Positions 38,365 to 47,406 of a DNA stretch of 49,486 nucleotides are shown here, in pieces. Under the pieces are notes generated by a model. It had not been told where the DNA came from, did not search any database, and saw nothing but the letters and a program-made list of their open reading frames with translations. Source of the DNA: Hoylesella saccharolytica JCM 17484 (GTDB lineage: Bacteria > Bacteroidota > Bacteroidia > Bacteroidales > Bacteroidaceae); assembly GCF_000614205.1 (NCBI RefSeq), contig NZ_BAKN01000020.1:1-49486 (forward strand). Reading direction: 5' to 3'. The translations under genes and the position numbers were made by a program. Numbering within the stretch: the first letter of the stretch is position 1; every line of letters starts with the position of its first letter.

Positions 38365-40749
38365 TTATTCTATCACCGTAAAACGGGCAAATTTAAGGAG
38401 CAGCTGTTTGGTTCCGGTGTTTTTAAAAGCCACTGTTGCCTTTGTATTCTCGCCCGTGCCCTCGATTTTTAGTACTGTTCCCACCCCAAAACGCTGATGC
38501 TCGATGATATTTCCTTCTGCCAGCGGATAGTCGGAAGGAGCTGAAGAAGCTGCGGAGGGAGCCTGAACAGTGGAAGAAGAAACCGAAGTGCTGGAAGTAC
38601 GCGCTAAATTAGGTTTTGCATCGGCCATAAATTGCGTGGCTACAGGATGCGAATTGAGGTAGTGCGAGGAGCCGTAAGGAGGTATTTTAGGAGTCGGGCC
38701 ACGATGAGCAGAGAAGGAATGCAGATCGTTATAACCGCTCTTTCGGGTAAAGATGGGCTCTGTGTCATAGTCGCCCATCGGGTTTTCGACATTCAAAAAC
38801 TCCGAATCGATATCTCGTAGAAACCGACTGGGCGTATCAAACTCCATCCGCCCGTAGCGAAAACGATTTTTAGCACAAGTCAGAATACAATGCCGTTCGG
38901 CACGCGTGATGGCTACATAAAGCAGTCGGCGCTCTTCTTCAAGCTCGCGGGGAGAGTCGCAGGCACGCGGACTGGGGAAGATGTTTTCTTCTAAACCCAC
39001 TACAAAAACAGTAGGAAACTCTAATCCTTTGGCAGCGTGCACGGTCATCAGTGCCACCCGATGCTCGTCATCGCCTTCGCTGTCAAGGTCTGAAAGCAAC
39101 GACACTTCCTGCAAAAAGTCGGGCAGATAAAGACTGTCTTCTTCGCCTTCTTCACGGCGAATTTCAACAAACTCCTGCAATCCGCTTAAAAATTCCTCCA
39201 AGTTTTCTTGTCGGGCCATACTCTCAGGGTCTTTTCCGGCAAACAAATCAGCACTAATTCCGCTCTCTTTAATGATACGTCTACCCAGTTCGAAAGCATC
39301 CTGTTGGTGCAGATCGTCGGCAAAACACTGTATCATATCGCGAAAAGCAGTGAGCTTGTTTTGTGTAGCTTTGCTCACATCAAGGGAATAGTGGGTGGGG
39401 GCAGACAATACTTTCCAGCAGCTTACCTCGTATTCACGGGCAGCAGACATCAGTTTGTTTACCGTTGTGTTGCCTATTCCACGTGCCGGATAATTGATAA
39501 TGCGGCGTATGGCCTCTTCATCGTCAACGTTGGTAACCAGTCGGAAGTAGGCGATGATATCTTTAATTTCTTTGCGCTGGTAAAAGCTCAAACCGCCATA
39601 GATGCGGTAAGGAATACTCTGCCGACGCATTTCCTCTTCAAACGACCTGCTTTGCGAGTTGGTGCGGTATAAGATGGCAAAGTCGTTATACAACCCATTT
39701 TCTTGTCGCAAGATGCGTTTAATGTCTTTGCAAACCACCAGTGCTTCTTCCTTATCCGAGTAAACAGGTTTCAGGGTGAGTTTTTCACCCTCGTCGTTTC
39801 GGCTGAATACGTCTTTCGGAATTTGTCGTTGGTTATGCTTAATCAAACTGTTGGCCGCCGAAACGATATTCTGCGTAGAACGATAGTTTTGTTCGAGCTT
39901 GAAGAGCTTTGCTTCAGGATAAAGCTTTTGAAAATCTAAGATGTTATCAATGTTAGCTCCCCGAAACCCGTAAATACTTTGCGCATCATCGCCCACCACA
40001 CAAATACGGCGGTGTTTTTCGGTCAGTAACGACACGATACATTGCTGCACGTGGTTGGTATCCTGGTACTCGTCGACCAACACATACTGAAACAGCTCGG
40101 CATATTGCGCTCTAACTGCCTCGTTTTCTTGCAAAAGGCGATGCGTAAACACCAGCAAATCGTCAAAATCCATGGCATTGGCAGCGTGGCATCGTTGCAT
40201 ATAAAGTTTGTATATCTTGCTTATTTCGGGCATACGGTCACGTCGGTCGCGTTCCATCAGTTCGCCTTTGCGTTCGTAAAGTTCGGGCAGAATGAAGTGG
40301 TTTTTAGCCATCGAGATGCGGGCGTGGATGCTTGAGGGCTTATAAATTTTATCGTCGAGTGCCATCTCTTTAATGATACTCTTGAGTAACGAGCGCGAGT
40401 CGGCCTCATCATAAATCGTAAAATTGGAGGTGAAGCCCAACTTATCGGCCTCAACCCTTAGGATACGAGCAAAGATAGAATGAAAAGTACCCATGTAAAG
40501 GCGTTGAGAACGACTGCTACCCACCAACATACCGATACGGTTTTTCATTTCTTGAGCCGCCTTGTTGGTAAAGGTCAGCGCAAGGATATGCCAAGGTTCA
40601 AGCCCCTCTTCAAGCAGATAAGCAATTTTATAGGTCAGCACCCGTGTTTTTCCCGAGCCTGCTCCGGCAATCACCAGTTGCGGTCCGGCGGTATATTCTA
40701 CCGCTGCACGCTGGCTCTCGTTTAGATTTTCAAGTAGTTTTTCTTTCAT
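38365..40749 (-). CDS. pcrA: UvrD/PcrA-type ATP-dependent DNA helicase
   Basis: About 794 residues from ATG 40749 (a TTG at 40767 is less likely). Superfamily 1A helicase with 3'-5' activity in repair and replication. Motifs: Q-motif NESQRAA, Walker A AGAGSGKT (29-35), motif II VLVDEYQDTN at about residue 230, motif III GDDAQSIYGFRGA, motif IV/V TVHAAKGLEFPTVFVVGLEENIFP, motif VI RRLLYVAITRA. The C-terminal tail has the PcrA-type beta-domain EGNIIEHQRFGVGTV. Orthology to PcrA rather than UvrD is by this layout. mtgA lies 127 bases upstream on the same strand. Confidence 0.95.
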   Translation of the reverse strand: MKEKLLENLNESQRAAVEYTAGPQLVIAGAGSGKTRVLTYKIAYLLEEGLEPWHILALTFTNKAAQEMKNRIGMLVGSSRSQRLYMGTFHSIFARILRVEADKLGFTSNFTIYDEADSRSLLKSIIKEMALDDKIYKPSSIHARISMAKNHFILPELYERKGELMERDRRDRMPEISKIYKLYMQRCHAANAMDFDDLLVFTHRLLQENEAVRAQYAELFQYVLVDEYQDTNHVQQCIVSLLTEKHRRICVVGDDAQSIYGFRGANIDNILDFQKLYPEAKLFKLEQNYRSTQNIVSAANSLIKHNQRQIPKDVFSRNDEGEKLTLKPVYSDKEEALVVCKDIKRILRQENGLYNDFAILYRTNSQSRSFEEEMRRQSIPYRIYGGLSFYQRKEIKDIIAYFRLVTNVDDEEAIRRIINYPARGIGNTTVNKLMSAAREYEVSCWKVLSAPTHYSLDVSKATQNKLTAFRDMIQCFADDLHQQDAFELGRRIIKESGISADLFAGKDPESMARQENLEEFLSGLQEFVEIRREEGEEDSLYLPDFLQEVSLLSDLDSEGDDEHRVALMTVHAAKGLEFPTVFVVGLEENIFPSPRACDSPRELEEERRLLYVAITRAERHCILTCAKNRFRYGRMEFDTPSRFLRDIDSEFLNVENPMGDYDTEPIFTRKSGYNDLHSFSAHRGPTPKIPPYGSSHYLNSHPVATQFMADAKPNLARTSSTSVSSSTVQAPSAASSAPSDYPLAEGNIIEHQRFGVGTVLKIEGTGENTKATVAFKNTGTKQLLLKFARFTVIE

Positions 40750-40875
40750 TTCTTTCTGTACTGACAAGATGTTACGACCGTTAACTTGGAGGTGATATTA
40801 GTTACAATTTTTCTTTATTACGTTCTACTTCCTTATCTCTTCCTGTCTCTTAATCTTCATTTTTACTTCTTATGA

Positions 40876-41616
40876 CTATTTCCTCCGTCGGTACACCCCA
40901 CCACTGGCAGTATTAGGGTTGATGTCTTCGCCCTCTTTAGGAAACGAAGGCATCCACCGCATATTTTGTTCTATCTTGCGTTGGCGACTCCGAACGTCGG
41001 CTGTTGGCGTTTTCGAACTGAACCGACGAGGATTGGGCAGAGTGGCGGCAATCAACGCACAGTCTGCCCGCGACAAACTTTTAGCATCTGTATCAAAGTT
41101 ATACCGGGCCACAGCATCGGCTCCATAGATACCATTGCCCATCTCGATAGAGTTGAGGTACACCTCCATAATACGCTGTTTGCTCCACATCAGTTCTATC
41201 AAAGCGGTAAAATACGCCTCAAAACCTTTGCGTATCCACGACCTACCAGGCCAAAGAAACACGTTTTTGGCTGTTTGTTGCGATATGGTGCTTGCTCCCA
41301 GCTTCTTACCCTGTGCTCTGCTATTGTGCCTTGCTGCTTTTTGGATGGCGTCGTAATCAAATCCGTGATGCAACAAAAACCGTTGGTCTTCAGCAGCCAT
41401 CACAGCAACGGGCAGGTGACGCGAAATCTTATCCATCGAAACCCAATGGTGATGAAGCTTTGGCATCTCACCATCCGTAACCTGCTCGATACAACGAATA
41501 AACATCAACGGGGTGAAATAAACCGGGAAAAAGCGATAAACAACCACCGCAAGGATAGTAGTACTGAAAAACAGGGCCAAGCCCCAGCGAAGAATTTTAC
41601 CGATAATCGACAACAT
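40876..41616 (-). CDS. mtgA: Monofunctional peptidoglycan glycosyltransferase
   Basis: 246 residues. One N-terminal membrane helix (WGLALFFSTTILAVVVYRF), then a GT51 transglycosylase domain: VMAAEDQRFLLHHGFD (Glu in the first conserved motif), GASTISQQTAKNVFLW (motif 2), RIMEVYLNSIEMGNGIYG (motif 3). It polymerises lipid II at the outer face of the inner membrane, without a transpeptidase domain. Length and layout fit MtgA. Confidence 0.95.
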   Translation of the reverse strand: MLSIIGKILRWGLALFFSTTILAVVVYRFFPVYFTPLMFIRCIEQVTDGEMPKLHHHWVSMDKISRHLPVAVMAAEDQRFLLHHGFDYDAIQKAARHNSRAQGKKLGASTISQQTAKNVFLWPGRSWIRKGFEAYFTALIELMWSKQRIMEVYLNSIEMGNGIYGADAVARYNFDTDAKSLSRADCALIAATLPNPRRFSSKTPTADVRSRQRKIEQNMRWMPSFPKEGEDINPNTASGGVYRRRK

Positions 41617-41749
41617 ATCAAAAAACCGTTACAAAATAAAAGCGCAAAAGATAAAAGCTCCTCTGCCAGTATGCTGACAACCGCTTACCTTTTGCGCCCT
41701 TTTATTCAAGTCAACCATGTTTTATCATAGTTCACTTTACAGCATTCAA

Positions 41750-42427
41750 TTACTTCAATGTACCATTGTTGGCAGCATTTACCATTGCCTGACTGGCATA
41801 GAGATAAACCTCTACACGACGGTTTTGCTTGCGACCGGCAGCGGTAGTATTGTCTGCAACAGGATCTGAACTACCTTTTCCCTGAACATTTTGAAATTGT
41901 GAAGAGGGTACACCACAGTTCTTCAAATAACTTACAACACTCTGTGCACGATTGTTGCTCAAAGGAATGTTAATACCGTCGTTACCCGTATTATCGGTAA
42001 AACCGTAGATGTCTACGTGGCAATCGCCATTTTCTTTCAGCACCTGCGAAAACTTAGCCAACTCGTTTTTAGAACCTTGATTAAGGTCGGCCTTGTTGGT
42101 GGCAAACAAAATACCCGAGTCGAAAGTAACCTTTACAGCCTTCAAACCGTTTACGTCGGTCACCTCTTCAACCTTTGCATTCTGCACTTTTTCAGCTGTT
42201 TGTTTGGCCACTTTATCCATGTGCTTGCCAATAAGCGCACCCGTTCCGGCACCAACAGCAGCACCCATAGCAGCACCAACAGCAGTGTTGCCGGCCAACT
42301 TACCTACAATAGCGCCCAAAATAGCACCTCCACCGGTACCGATAAGAGCACCCGTTCCGGTTTTTGTTTTACAACCGAATACCAATGTAAGACACATCAA
42401 GAGTGTCATAAACTTCATTTTTGTCAT
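41750..42427 (-). CDS. OmpA-family lipoprotein
   Basis: 225 residues from ATG 42427 (M4 at 42418 is equally plausible). A lipoprotein signal ends LVFGC at about residue 19. A glycine-zipper region follows (GALIGTGGGAILGAIVGK, then GAAMGAAVGAGTGALIG), as in YiaD-like proteins, and then an OmpA C-terminal peptidoglycan-binding domain: DIYGFTDNTG, SNNRAQSVVSYLKNCGV and GRKQNRRVEVYL. It anchors the outer membrane to the wall. Its promoter box lies 36 bases upstream. Confidence 0.92.
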   Translation of the reverse strand: MTKMKFMTLLMCLTLVFGCKTKTGTGALIGTGGGAILGAIVGKLAGNTAVGAAMGAAVGAGTGALIGKHMDKVAKQTAEKVQNAKVEEVTDVNGLKAVKVTFDSGILFATNKADLNQGSKNELAKFSQVLKENGDCHVDIYGFTDNTGNDGINIPLSNNRAQSVVSYLKNCGVPSSQFQNVQGKGSSDPVADNTTAAGRKQNRRVEVYLYASQAMVNAANNGTLK

Positions 42428-42462
42428 ACTTGCCTAATACTTATTGATTTAAATTCGAAATA

Positions 42463-42470
42463 CAAAGATA
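42463..42470 (-). promoter_or_regulatory. Promoter -7 box of the OmpA-family gene
   Basis: TATCTTTG on the minus strand; leader about 30 bases. No clear -33 match. Confidence 0.6.
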
Positions 42471-42634
42471 CACCTTTTTGTGTTATTTCTAAATAACAAG
42501 GCAATAAACGTGTTCAAGTTTAAGAATAATTACATCAGAGTAAGCCATCAATTAAGAGGGCAAGTTAATATGCCGATACACCACAGGCAGGTCTGCTTTT
42601 GCAGACACCGGCAACCTTTTGTACCCTCAAATAC

Positions 42635-43144
42635 CTATTTTTTCGTTACCACTTCGTCTAAAGGTTTGCGCACTGTGGGCTTCAACGGCTCCTTATTAAC
42701 ATAGCCTATCGGGATAATTGCTACGGGATGTTCATCTGAAGCCATATCAAAATATCGACGCAACAGGTCTACATCAAAGTTACAAACCCAACAACTGCCC
42801 AACTTTTGTTCGGTTGCAGCCAAACAAATATGTTCAATGGCGATGGCTGCATCAATATCTGCGTGGTTCTTTTGGTCGTAGCCACGCACCCAAGCCTCCG
42901 AATATTTAGCGTATATAACAAGGTATAAGGGGGCCTGAGCAAACCAATCGCGGGCATAACACTGCTGCACTGCCCGCCGGGCATCGGCACTTTGCACCAC
43001 AATAAACCGCCAGGACTGACGATTAACGGCAGAAGGCGCTAACCGCGCACATTCTAAAATATAATCGATTTTTGCCTGTTCCACAGCCTTCGGCAGATAA
43101 TCGCGAGCTGAATAACGTTGTTTTACTAATTCTAAAAAGTCCAT
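42635..43144 (-). CDS. Nitroreductase family protein
   Basis: About 169 residues from ATG 43144 (an in-frame upstream start at 43174 adds ten unlikely residues). FMN-dependent oxidoreductase: MDFLELVKQRYSARDYLP is the typical start (RYSxRxY, FMN-phosphate contact), followed by ECARLAPSAVNRQSWRFIVV, AIAIEHICLAATEQKLGSCW and VAIIPIGYV. Substrate not predictable. Short forms such as this act on quinones, nitro compounds or flavins. Confidence 0.9.
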   Translation of the reverse strand: MDFLELVKQRYSARDYLPKAVEQAKIDYILECARLAPSAVNRQSWRFIVVQSADARRAVQQCYARDWFAQAPLYLVIYAKYSEAWVRGYDQKNHADIDAAIAIEHICLAATEQKLGSCWVCNFDVDLLRRYFDMASDEHPVAIIPIGYVNKEPLKPTVRKPLDEVVTKK

Positions 43145-43437
43145 ATCTATTGCTTTATTTATGTAAGCTACCACCTAACCAACCTGCCCACACGCAGAAC
43201 ATCATCGGCTTATCCGCGTATCAGCCTATCGGTTTTCATGCCATATAATATATAACGAACTGACAAGATACGCACGTATAAATTTAACTTTTATTGTAAG
43301 CATTGTCTATAAAACACGTTAAAATTATGCGCTTTATTTTCTCTTGTTTTGTACTTCATCTAGCATTGAATTATTAAAAAACAGCGTTAAAAAAATAAAA
43401 AACAAGTACTGAAAACCCAAAAGTTATACTTCCGAAA

Positions 43438-43712
43438 TACAAAAGCATAGCTTTTGGGTGGTAAAACATCATCTTTTAGAGGCCAAAACCTATGCTTTTA
43501 CAACCCGAAAGAAACGGTTTTAGGGCGTTTCAGAAGGATAAAAAACGGATAAACCCTATTAGCAAATATGCAAACAGCTTATTATCAACGAGATACTAAA
43601 CTGCCAAATCCTTGCGATTTAACGAGCCAAGAACTTGTTGGAAGATTTCGTGGACACTCTCGCAAGGTTGCATCCGATTTCTTGACAACCGTAAAAGTAA
43701 CAAATCGTAAGT
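43438..43712 (+). repeat. Dispersed intergenic repeat (CATAGCTTTTG family), copy C
   Basis: Blocks AAAAGCATAGCTTTTGGG, AAAACATCATCTTTTAGAGG, AAAACCTATGCTTTTAC, CGGTTTTAGGGCGTTTCAG, then AAATCCTTGCG, ACGAGCC, GGACACTCTCGC and TTGACAACC: same order as the copy at 8133. It fills part of the 43145-43945 gap, which holds no gene. Confidence 0.85.
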
Positions 43713-43717
43713 AACTT

Positions 43718-43935
43718 AAAGGTGAAAGGGTGAAAAGTTGAAAGGGTGAAAAAACGGCTAACGCTACAAGTATAAAATAAAAAACACATGGATAAATCCC
43801 CTCTCTATCTCCCCTTGCAAGGGAGAGGTGTGCTGCACTACTTACTTTTATCGCTTGATGTGTCGTCTGCATCCTTTCACCTTTTCACTTTTTCACCCTT
43901 TCACCTTTAAATCCGTCCTTTCACCTCTTCACTTT
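43718..43935. repeat. GTGAAAGG-type inverted-arm element, copy 4
   Basis: A perfect 19-base inverted repeat pairs 43718-43736 with 43890-43908 (AAAGGTGAAAGGGTGAAAA and its complement), 153 bases apart. GGCTAACGC at about 43756 matches the spacer of the first element in reverse complement. It directly follows the copy C repeat. Confidence 0.75.
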
Positions 43936-43945
43936 TCGCCTTTAC

Positions 43946-46270
43946 TTACTCTACACTAATCTCATCAACAAACACAAAGGCGGTTTTGCCTTTATAACGA
44001 TGCCAGTCGGGCATGCTACGTTCTGACAGGACCTTTACCTGTAAATAACGGGCAGAAAGATGAGGCAGCGTGATATTTTTAGCATCGAGATATTGCGGTC
44101 GGTTGGCTTCCATAGGCGGATAAGGCTGATTATAAACCTCTTTAAAATGAGTTCCGTCGTCAGAAACCGAAAGAATGACACCGCGAGCAGGCATAATCCA
44201 AGCGCCGGCATTAACCAATGTATTCACTTTCACACGGTCTATCGTTGTAGATTGACCCAAATCCAACACTACATCCAAGTCTTCACCGGCATAGCCCAAC
44301 CATTTTCCTGTTTTGTAAATGTAACTTCCATACAGCCCATTAACCAACTCGTGTTCGCTACTACCGGCATAAGCAGGATGGGGTTTTACATTAAACTTGA
44401 TGGGACACATTGTAGATTTACTAAGCATAAAGTTCTCAGTAAGTACCCGGGTGGTGAGTTCGGGATAGACAGCAACAGCTTTCAGCGTGCACGACTGCCC
44501 GACGACAAAGGGGCGAGTATAAATGGTTGACTGCTTGGTGGGTGTGGTTCCATCGAGCGTGTAATAAATTTTCGCCGACTTTAATGCCAACAGCTTTACC
44601 AAGACAGAACGTGGTTGAGAAGCCGGACTAACTTCCATCTTCACATTAAAAAGATGTTTTCCATAGTTGTAACCCTTACTGTTATAGATGTTTAGCAGCT
44701 GAGGCATACGATTAGCAAAGTCGTCAAAGTTTTTACTTTCAGGCATTGTCCACTGCACTTCGCTGGCTGCAGCCAAACGGGGCAACAACATATACTGCAC
44801 ATGACTGTATGTTTCGATATGCTCGGTCCACACATTGGCCTGTACGCCGATGATGTGTTTAGCTTCTTGGGCAGTGAGTTCGGGTGCAACGGGGTTAAAA
44901 CTATACGTCTTTTCGATGGGAATAAATCCATTGAAAGCTACAGGTTCGTTCTCCCGGTCTTCTGTTTGGTAATAGTCAAAATACATATGCGAGGTAGGAC
45001 ACATAATGGCATCGTGCCCCAAACGGGCAGCTTCGATACCGCCTTCCATACCCCGCCACGACAGTACAGTTGCATTGGGGGCAATTCCTCCTTCAAGTAT
45101 CTCGTCCCATCCGGCCACTTTTCGGCCTTTGCTTGTAATAAAGTCGGCAACAGCACTCATAAAATAACTTTGCAAACGCTGCTCTGCCGTATGGCGACCG
45201 TCGGCTTTCAGGTTCATCTCTTTTATCTTAGCCTGGCACTTAGGACATTTTTCCCAATTCTTTTTGATACACTCGTCGCCACCGATATTGATGTAATCGC
45301 CGGGAAAAACGTCCATCACCTCTGCAAGAACATCCTTTGCAAACTGTAGCGTTTTGTCGTTACCGGCACAGAGAACTTCTTCTGCAATACCCCAGTAATT
45401 ACGCACTTTATACGGTCCGCCGGTACATCCCAGCTCGGGATAAGCAGCCAAAGCGCCCACCATATGTCCCGGCATGTCAATCTCGGGCACAACCATGATA
45501 TTGCGGTCGGCGGCATACTTAACAATGTCGCGAGCCTGTTGCTGCGTGTAAAAACCGCCATGAGGCTTTCCATCAAACGTTCTAGCATCGTTATCAATCA
45601 CCGTTTCGGGGCGAAAAGCGGATACTTCGGTGAGGCGCGGATACTTTTTAATTTCGATACGCCAACCTTGATCGTCGGTAAGATGCCAATGAAAACGGTT
45701 GATATTATGTAAGGCAAGAATGTCGATAAAATTCTTTACCTCGTCCATATTAAAGAAATGACGGGCTACATCAAGCATAGCACCCCGATAAGCAAAACGA
45801 GGATTATCGGTGATTACTGCAGCAGGAAAAACTACTTGCTGAGCTCTAACGGTGGAAACAGACTTTCGAAGGGTTTGGATACCATAGAATGTACCAGCTG
45901 CAGTGGCACCGCTTATCTCGATTTTATCTTTGTTGACACGCAAACGATAAGCTTCTTTATTATCGTTTTGCAGACCGGTGGCAAGAACAATCACATTTTT
46001 AGCCGCCCTGTTGGATGTAGTGACGAGGCGTATGCGGGTCATATCAAACAGATAATCGGATAACATTTGTGCATCTTTTTTCAGTGCTTCATTGCCTTTG
46101 GGATAAACAATTCGGGTTTGCGCATTCAGCGTAAATCCGGGTGTTTTCAGCATTTGAATTTGTCGAGGCAAAGGAATAACACGATAATTGGCTGTGGTTT
46201 TTACACGCTGGGCTAAGGAAACTGCTGCAACTAAAAGTGCAAAAGCCGCCATCAGGATAGTTTTTCTCAT
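43946..46270 (-). CDS. GH20 beta-N-acetylhexosaminidase, secreted
   Basis: 774 residues. Signal peptide to about residue 21 (VSLAQ). A GH20b N-terminal domain, then the catalytic barrel: DVARHFFNMDEVKNFID, HWHLTDDQGWRIEIKKYPRL, VPEIDMPGHM, and the catalytic pair D332-E333 in YINIGGDECIKKNW; the substrate-assisted mechanism fits. After about residue 530 come a small beta-domain (YYTLDGTTPTKQS) and a C-terminal discoidin/F5-8-like module (LDVVLDLGQSTTIDRVKVNT). It removes terminal GlcNAc or GalNAc from host or bacterial glycans. Promoter and tandem repeat lie in its leader. Confidence 0.95.
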   Translation of the reverse strand: MRKTILMAAFALLVAAVSLAQRVKTTANYRVIPLPRQIQMLKTPGFTLNAQTRIVYPKGNEALKKDAQMLSDYLFDMTRIRLVTTSNRAAKNVIVLATGLQNDNKEAYRLRVNKDKIEISGATAAGTFYGIQTLRKSVSTVRAQQVVFPAAVITDNPRFAYRGAMLDVARHFFNMDEVKNFIDILALHNINRFHWHLTDDQGWRIEIKKYPRLTEVSAFRPETVIDNDARTFDGKPHGGFYTQQQARDIVKYAADRNIMVVPEIDMPGHMVGALAAYPELGCTGGPYKVRNYWGIAEEVLCAGNDKTLQFAKDVLAEVMDVFPGDYINIGGDECIKKNWEKCPKCQAKIKEMNLKADGRHTAEQRLQSYFMSAVADFITSKGRKVAGWDEILEGGIAPNATVLSWRGMEGGIEAARLGHDAIMCPTSHMYFDYYQTEDRENEPVAFNGFIPIEKTYSFNPVAPELTAQEAKHIIGVQANVWTEHIETYSHVQYMLLPRLAAASEVQWTMPESKNFDDFANRMPQLLNIYNSKGYNYGKHLFNVKMEVSPASQPRSVLVKLLALKSAKIYYTLDGTTPTKQSTIYTRPFVVGQSCTLKAVAVYPELTTRVLTENFMLSKSTMCPIKFNVKPHPAYAGSSEHELVNGLYGSYIYKTGKWLGYAGEDLDVVLDLGQSTTIDRVKVNTLVNAGAWIMPARGVILSVSDDGTHFKEVYNQPYPPMEANRPQYLDAKNITLPHLSARYLQVKVLSERSMPDWHRYKGKTAFVFVDEISVE

Positions 46271-46330
46271 ACTTGGTTATGTTATATTGATTTTTGCTTT
46301 TTCAGGTGTCGAAATCTTTCCGACGCTTTT

Positions 46331-46531
46331 CAAAAGGAGTATTCCACGCCGAACATAATAGAAATTACGCTCTATAGCTAAGGCGCAGCCTACTTTATGT
46401 AAAAGGAGTGCAAACTGAACGCAATAGAGTTTGCTCTTCATTGCTAAGGCACAACCTACTTTATGCAAAAGCAGCGCAAGCCGAATGCAATAGAATTTAC
46501 TCTAAATTGCTGAGGCGATGCCTGCTTTATG
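46331..46531 (-). repeat. Three-copy 66-69 base tandem repeat in the GH20 leader
   Basis: Units 46331-46399 (69 bases), 46400-46465 and 46466-46531 (66 each), each ending CTTTATG on the plus strand. They lie between the GH20 promoter box and its ATG, so all would be transcribed. On the minus strand each unit starts CATAAAG, the same bases that follow the -7 box, so the unit may have arisen by duplication from the start site. A 66-base period keeps a reading frame, giving LLLHKVGCALA twice; see findings. Confidence 0.85.
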
Positions 46532-46539
46532 CAAAGTTA
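46532..46539 (-). promoter_or_regulatory. Promoter -7 box of the GH20 gene
   Basis: TAACTTTG on the minus strand, next to the last repeat unit; leader of about 255 bases. Confidence 0.65.
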
Positions 46540-46609
46540 CCACAAATAATATGTATCTCAAGTATTTACCCGAGATTAATAGCTTTTGGTTCGTTTATTG
46601 CATCAACGA

Positions 46610-47077
46610 TCAATAAGTTTCCAGGATTTTTTTTGTCATCATACGTTCTTTCTTCGACGGAGTGCGCTTGCTCTTATCAAACATAGAGAAGAAATCGAAC
46701 GTAACAGGCGCTGTTTTCTTAGGAATACCTGCCGTACTCTGCCTGATACTTCTCGACAAATCAAATCCCGGTTTGGGTGCTTCTCCTAATATTACCACTT
46801 CATTAAGCATCGTAGGTAAGAGAAAGAGCGTGTCGGCAACTTCTGTAGGGTGAACAATGCGGCGCATATAACCAAACCCGGTGAGGGTAAGTACTTTAAA
46901 ACCAGCAGGCAGAAGAAAGTTACCCGTGTAATCGGTTTCTGCTGTATAATTGGCATCGGTATATACTTTTACACCTCGTAAAGGCTTGTGCGACTCAATA
47001 TCAGCCACCACACACCGCTTTTGAGCTGAAAGGCTGTGTAGCCACAATACACAAATCATCAACAATAATCTTCGCAT
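46610..47077 (-). CDS. Hypothetical secreted protein with carboxypeptidase-regulatory-like domain
   Basis: 155 residues. Signal peptide ending SLSAQ (about residue 18). The core RCVVADIESHKPLRGVKVYTDANYTAETDYTGNFLLPAG has the look of a CarboxypepD_reg-like beta-sandwich, the same fold as the N-terminal domain of SusC proteins but without a barrel. A positively charged, disordered C-terminus follows (SKRTPSKKERMMTKKIL). No enzyme function is visible. The GH20 gene lies downstream behind its own promoter. Confidence 0.75.
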   Translation of the reverse strand: MRRLLLMICVLWLHSLSAQKRCVVADIESHKPLRGVKVYTDANYTAETDYTGNFLLPAGFKVLTLTGFGYMRRIVHPTEVADTLFLLPTMLNEVVILGEAPKPGFDLSRSIRQSTAGIPKKTAPVTFDFFSMFDKSKRTPSKKERMMTKKILETY

Positions 47078-47317
47078 AAGCCATCAACTTTTCTTTTTAT
47101 CACAGGTCACCAACAGATAAACAGACCCTTGAAACAAGTTGTTCAACCGCTCTGCTCGGTATTGATGCTGCACACACCGAGCATACGACTTTATACAGAA
47201 TGTCGGTACAAAAATAGTATTTGACAGTGTATCCGCCAAAGTTCTTTACCGTATTTGACTGTTTTTAAATTAAATATTAACCTAAAACCACCGTCTTCAA
47301 TACACAGAAAACAAAAT

Positions 47318-47335
47318 GGGAGACCGTAGTCTCCC
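47318..47335 (-). terminator. Terminator of the SLT gene
   Basis: GGGAGAC (47318-47324) pairs with GTCTCCC (47329-47335), loop CGTA; on the minus strand ATTTTGTTTT follows. It lies 72 bases past the SLT stop. Nothing else is visible in 47078-47406. Confidence 0.75.
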
Positions 47336-47406
47336 AAATCTAAGTTCCGAAAATCGGGGTATTAACAAGTTCTTTTATAGAAAAAACATCTCAGATTGCG
47401 TAAAAT

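Noticed and set aside
46277..46468. Minus-strand frame of 63 residues with internal repeats as a real gene
   Set aside because: It lies in the leader of GH20 and owes its repeats to the 66-base tandem array; kept only as a possible leader peptide in findings.
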